NCBI GenBank assembly: GCA_937892025.1
Contig: CALAVA010000184.1
Span: forward strand, 1-8,955
Reading direction: 5' to 3'
From: an uncultured Bacteroidales bacterium
GTDB taxonomy: Bacteria > Bacteroidota > Bacteroidia > Bacteroidales > WCHB1-69
DNA: 8,955 nt
Shown here: one piece after another, positions 6,751 through 8,955 of the stretch
Numbering within the stretch: position 1 is the first letter of the stretch
Layout of the letters: each line of letters opens with the position of its first letter
The notes under the pieces: generated by a model
Databases searched by the model: none
What the model saw: the letters and a program-made list of their open reading frames with translations, nothing else
What the model was told of the DNA's origin: nothing
Program-made: the position numbers and the translations under genes

Positions 6751-7989
6751 TTACTTTTGTGCTCTGTAATAAATGGTAGAAGATTGTTTAGTGTCAAAAA
6801 GTCTTGTACAAATAGTTAAGATGTCATCTTGTGAAACTGCTTGATATTTATTTGCTTCAAAGTTAAAATCTTCAGCACAACTAATTGTTTCATACAAAGC
6901 AAGTTGCATTGCTTTTTCTTGCACTGAAATTTCAGAAGATACCAAAACGGTTTCGGCTTTATTTTTCACTTTTTCCAACTCATAATCAGAGATTTTTACT
7001 GTTGTTAACTCGTTCAATACTTCTATTACAGCGAGGTCAGCCTGAGCAATGTCCACACCTTCGTTTACATAACCGAGCAGTATAAACAAACCATTGTCAA
7101 AAGTGCCTGTAGTATAAGTTGCAACAGAAGAAAAAATTTGACGATTTTTCACCAATTTTTGTTGCAAACGAGAAGAATTTCCATTGGAAAGTATATCTGA
7201 CACCAAATCAATACAAATAAAATCATTATCTGTTTTCTTGCCCATTTTATAGGCTTTACAAAGACAATCGCGAGGCACGTTTCTAAATACCTCTAAAAAC
7301 CTCGCTTCTGTTTGCAAGGGTTCTTCAGGTAAATGTCTTTGATAAACTGTCCCCTGTGGAATAGAAGCAAACCATTTTTCTATCAAATCTTTGCACTTTG
7401 CATTATAAATATCTCCGGCGATGGACAAAACCGCATTGTTGGGACGATAAAACGTATAAAAGAAATCTTTTACATCGTTCATATTCACACTTTTAATATG
7501 CTCTGTATTTTTTCCTATAGGATTCCACTGATAAGGATGCACTTTATAGGCCAAAGATTTCAATAAAAACAACAAATCCCCATAAGGTTGATTCCGATAA
7601 GATTGGTTAAACTCTTCAATAACAACATTTTTTTGCGTTTCAAGAATTTTAGGCAAAAACGCCAATTCGTTCATTCTATCAGATTCTATATAAAGGGCTG
7701 TTTCTATGTTTTTGATAGGCAAAGATAAATAATAATTGGTATAATCAACAGTAGTATAAGCATTGTTTTCTCCACCAACTCTTTGCAAAATGGTGTCAAA
7801 ATTGGGTACATTTTTGGAACCGCCAAACATTAAATGTTCAAATAAATGTGCCAAACCTGTTTTTTGGGCATTTTCATCACGCGAACCTACCAAATAACAA
7901 ATATCAACAGCGACAATTGGTGTAGTGGTATCAGGTTGCAAAATTACTGTTAAGCCGTTATCCAAATGGTATTTTTCAAATGGTATCAT
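6751..7989 (-). CDS. M16 family zinc metallopeptidase (pitrilysin/processing-peptidase-like)
   Basis: This is an inverzincin peptidase that degrades or trims peptides. From Met at 7989 it has 412 residues, the usual size of single-unit M16B proteins, which act as dimers. The frame is open to 8010, but MIPFEKYHLDNGL is the conventional beginning in this group and leaves only a 14-nt overlap with the glycosyltransferase gene, so I prefer 7989. Numbered from that start, the inverted zinc motif is HLFEH (His48, Glu51, His52). The third ligand is a glutamate in VVIEEF (about 125-126), followed by NQPYG. GGENNAYT (72-79) is the usual conserved segment after the motif, and the C-terminal half is the second, inactive-like domain with SSRLQQKLV. 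There is no signal peptide, so it probably acts in the cytoplasm unless exported by another route. The metal site is complete, which marks the catalytic rather than the partner subunit. The glycosyltransferase precedes it and the zinc-ribbon gene follows. Confidence 0.93.
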   Translation of the reverse strand: MIPFEKYHLDNGLTVILQPDTTTPIVAVDICYLVGSRDENAQKTGLAHLFEHLMFGGSKNVPNFDTILQRVGGENNAYTTVDYTNYYLSLPIKNIETALYIESDRMNELAFLPKILETQKNVVIEEFNQSYRNQPYGDLLFLLKSLAYKVHPYQWNPIGKNTEHIKSVNMNDVKDFFYTFYRPNNAVLSIAGDIYNAKCKDLIEKWFASIPQGTVYQRHLPEEPLQTEARFLEVFRNVPRDCLCKAYKMGKKTDNDFICIDLVSDILSNGNSSRLQQKLVKNRQIFSSVATYTTGTFDNGLFILLGYVNEGVDIAQADLAVIEVLNELTTVKISDYELEKVKNKAETVLVSSEISVQEKAMQLALYETISCAEDFNFEANKYQAVSQDDILTICTRLFDTKQSSTIYYRAQK

Positions 7990-8955
7990 AAATAAATTGT
8001 TGTTTGTCAAAATTATATCTAAAAATGGCTTCTTTTTCTGCCAAAAAATCTCTCAATTGATTCAAAATCATTATAGGAGAATGTTCTAATGATAAAAACT
8101 CATTGGCAGAAAAGAAACAATTCACATCGTTGGGAAAAACTCTCGCCAACAAATTTTGCAAGGCAATCTCATCTTTAACAGGATGTTGTTGTTGGCAATA
8201 TCTCAAAAATTGAAAAATTCGTAAGGCATCCACTTTTTGATGAAAAGCCTTGACAAAACGTTCTTTTGTTTTGTAATTTTTACGCAAAGGTTGCAAAAAA
8301 TCTTTTGATTTGAACTGATGTTGCAAAAAAACGAAGAATGGAGTTTCTACGTCCTTTTTAAATAATTGATTTATAGTTGAATAAGTATTTTTTATTTCGT
8401 CAAAAAAAGTTATATCATATATAGGATAAGCAGAAAAATCACCATTTATGCCTTTTGCTATGGCCGGACCTGTTCCAAAAGGCACCCGATTGGAACAACG
8501 ATTGGCAGGAAAAACCTTTCTATTGCAAGAAAGTGCAATTTTTCCAAATTTTCGTATCTTTTGCAAGAAATAAAAATCCTCTCCTGCCATTTGTCCGTCA
8601 AAGCCTCCGACAGCACGACACGCAGACACTTTACACGCAATGGCTGAACCTAAAGCAGAAAAACTATAGGGAGAACATATCTGCATGAGATTGATAAAAT
8701 AAGCCCTCATATAAATTTCATATCGTAGCATGGCTCTATCTTGCCGCTCATTACCAGATAAATGATGATAAAAAGGAGCAGATACTGCCATCATTTGTGT
8801 GTCTGATAAGCGGTTTTTCACCTCTTCTATATATCCTTTTTCCAACAAAGTATCTGCATCTAAACTTATAATAATATCTTCATTGTCTGCAATTTGAATA
8901 ATATTATCAAACAATGTTTTTCTTGCCATACCAACACCTTGTTTCTGGTCTGACC
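7976..8955 (-). CDS. Family 2 glycosyltransferase (5' end outside window)
   Basis: This is a GT-A fold glycosyltransferase that moves a sugar from a nucleotide-sugar to an acceptor, often in surface polysaccharide or glycolipid synthesis. The frame is open to the right edge. Reading starts at Ser (8953-8951) and passes through QGVGMARK, typical of the loop before the DxD motif, so the Met at 8929 is internal and about 80-100 residues are missing. Visible parts are SLDADT with the metal-binding DxD (codons about 8852-8869), GGFDG and the acid-base-like GEDFYF (about 8567-8584). A C-terminal region of about 190 residues after the catalytic domain has no motif I recognise. There are no membrane segments in the visible part, so it is cytoplasmic or peripheral. 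The stop overlaps the start of the M16 peptidase gene, so the two are co-transcribed; a functional link is not evident. Confidence 0.88.
   Translation of the reverse strand, partial: SDQKQGVGMARKTLFDNIIQIADNEDIIISLDADTLLEKGYIEEVKNRLSDTQMMAVSAPFYHHLSGNERQDRAMLRYEIYMRAYFINLMQICSPYSFSALGSAIACKVSACRAVGGFDGQMAGEDFYFLQKIRKFGKIALSCNRKVFPANRCSNRVPFGTGPAIAKGINGDFSAYPIYDITFFDEIKNTYSTINQLFKKDVETPFFVFLQHQFKSKDFLQPLRKNYKTKERFVKAFHQKVDALRIFQFLRYCQQQHPVKDEIALQNLLARVFPNDVNCFFSANEFLSLEHSPIMILNQLRDFLAEKEAIFRYNFDKQQFIYDTI

Noticed and set aside
1..8955. CRISPR array, tRNA or rRNA genes
   Set aside because: I saw no regularly spaced repeats, tRNA cloverleaf or rRNA segments on either strand.

Overview
The window looks like DNA from a low-GC anaerobic bacterium. 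From about 2236 to the right end it reads as Bacteroidetes (Bacteroidales-like). The evidence is a promoter of the Bacteroidetes -7 type (TAnnTTTG) before fabH, weak or absent Shine-Dalgarno sequences, and proteins such as the M16 peptidase and the N-terminally extended alpha/beta hydrolase that match Bacteroidetes versions as I remember them. No database search was possible.

Region 1 (1-2230, minus strand) holds two genes of late cobalamin synthesis: a CobD/HisC-like PLP aminotransferase or decarboxylase that lacks its N-terminal part, followed 16 nt later by cobyric acid synthase cobQ, which runs off the left edge. These proteins are very rich in Asn, Lys and Ile, unlike those to the right. 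The truncated cobD start lies directly against the stop codon of the next gene. The junction at about 2220-2236 is therefore either a recombination scar or an assembly chimera.

Region 2 (2236-4111) carries a complete MATE-family multidrug/Na+ antiporter on the minus strand, a decayed IS30-family transposase C-terminus on the plus strand, and a perfect 26-bp palindrome next to the fabH promoter.

Region 3 (4112-5160) is fabH (beta-ketoacyl-ACP synthase III), complete and with an intact Cys-His-Asn triad. A strong hairpin closes it and also serves the gene converging from the right.

Region 4 (5158-8955, minus strand) is a compact run of four genes. In transcription order they are a family 2 glycosyltransferase (5' end outside the window), an M16 zinc peptidase overlapping it, a 49-residue CxxC...CxxC zinc-ribbon protein, and a secreted alpha/beta hydrolase overlapping the zinc-ribbon gene. 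The two overlaps and the single strong terminator at 5118-5159 suggest one or two transcription units. No shared pathway for the four is evident.

I saw no tRNA, rRNA, CRISPR array or clear novel defence system. The items most worth checking are the 2230 junction, the overlooked zinc-ribbon gene and the palindrome before fabH.
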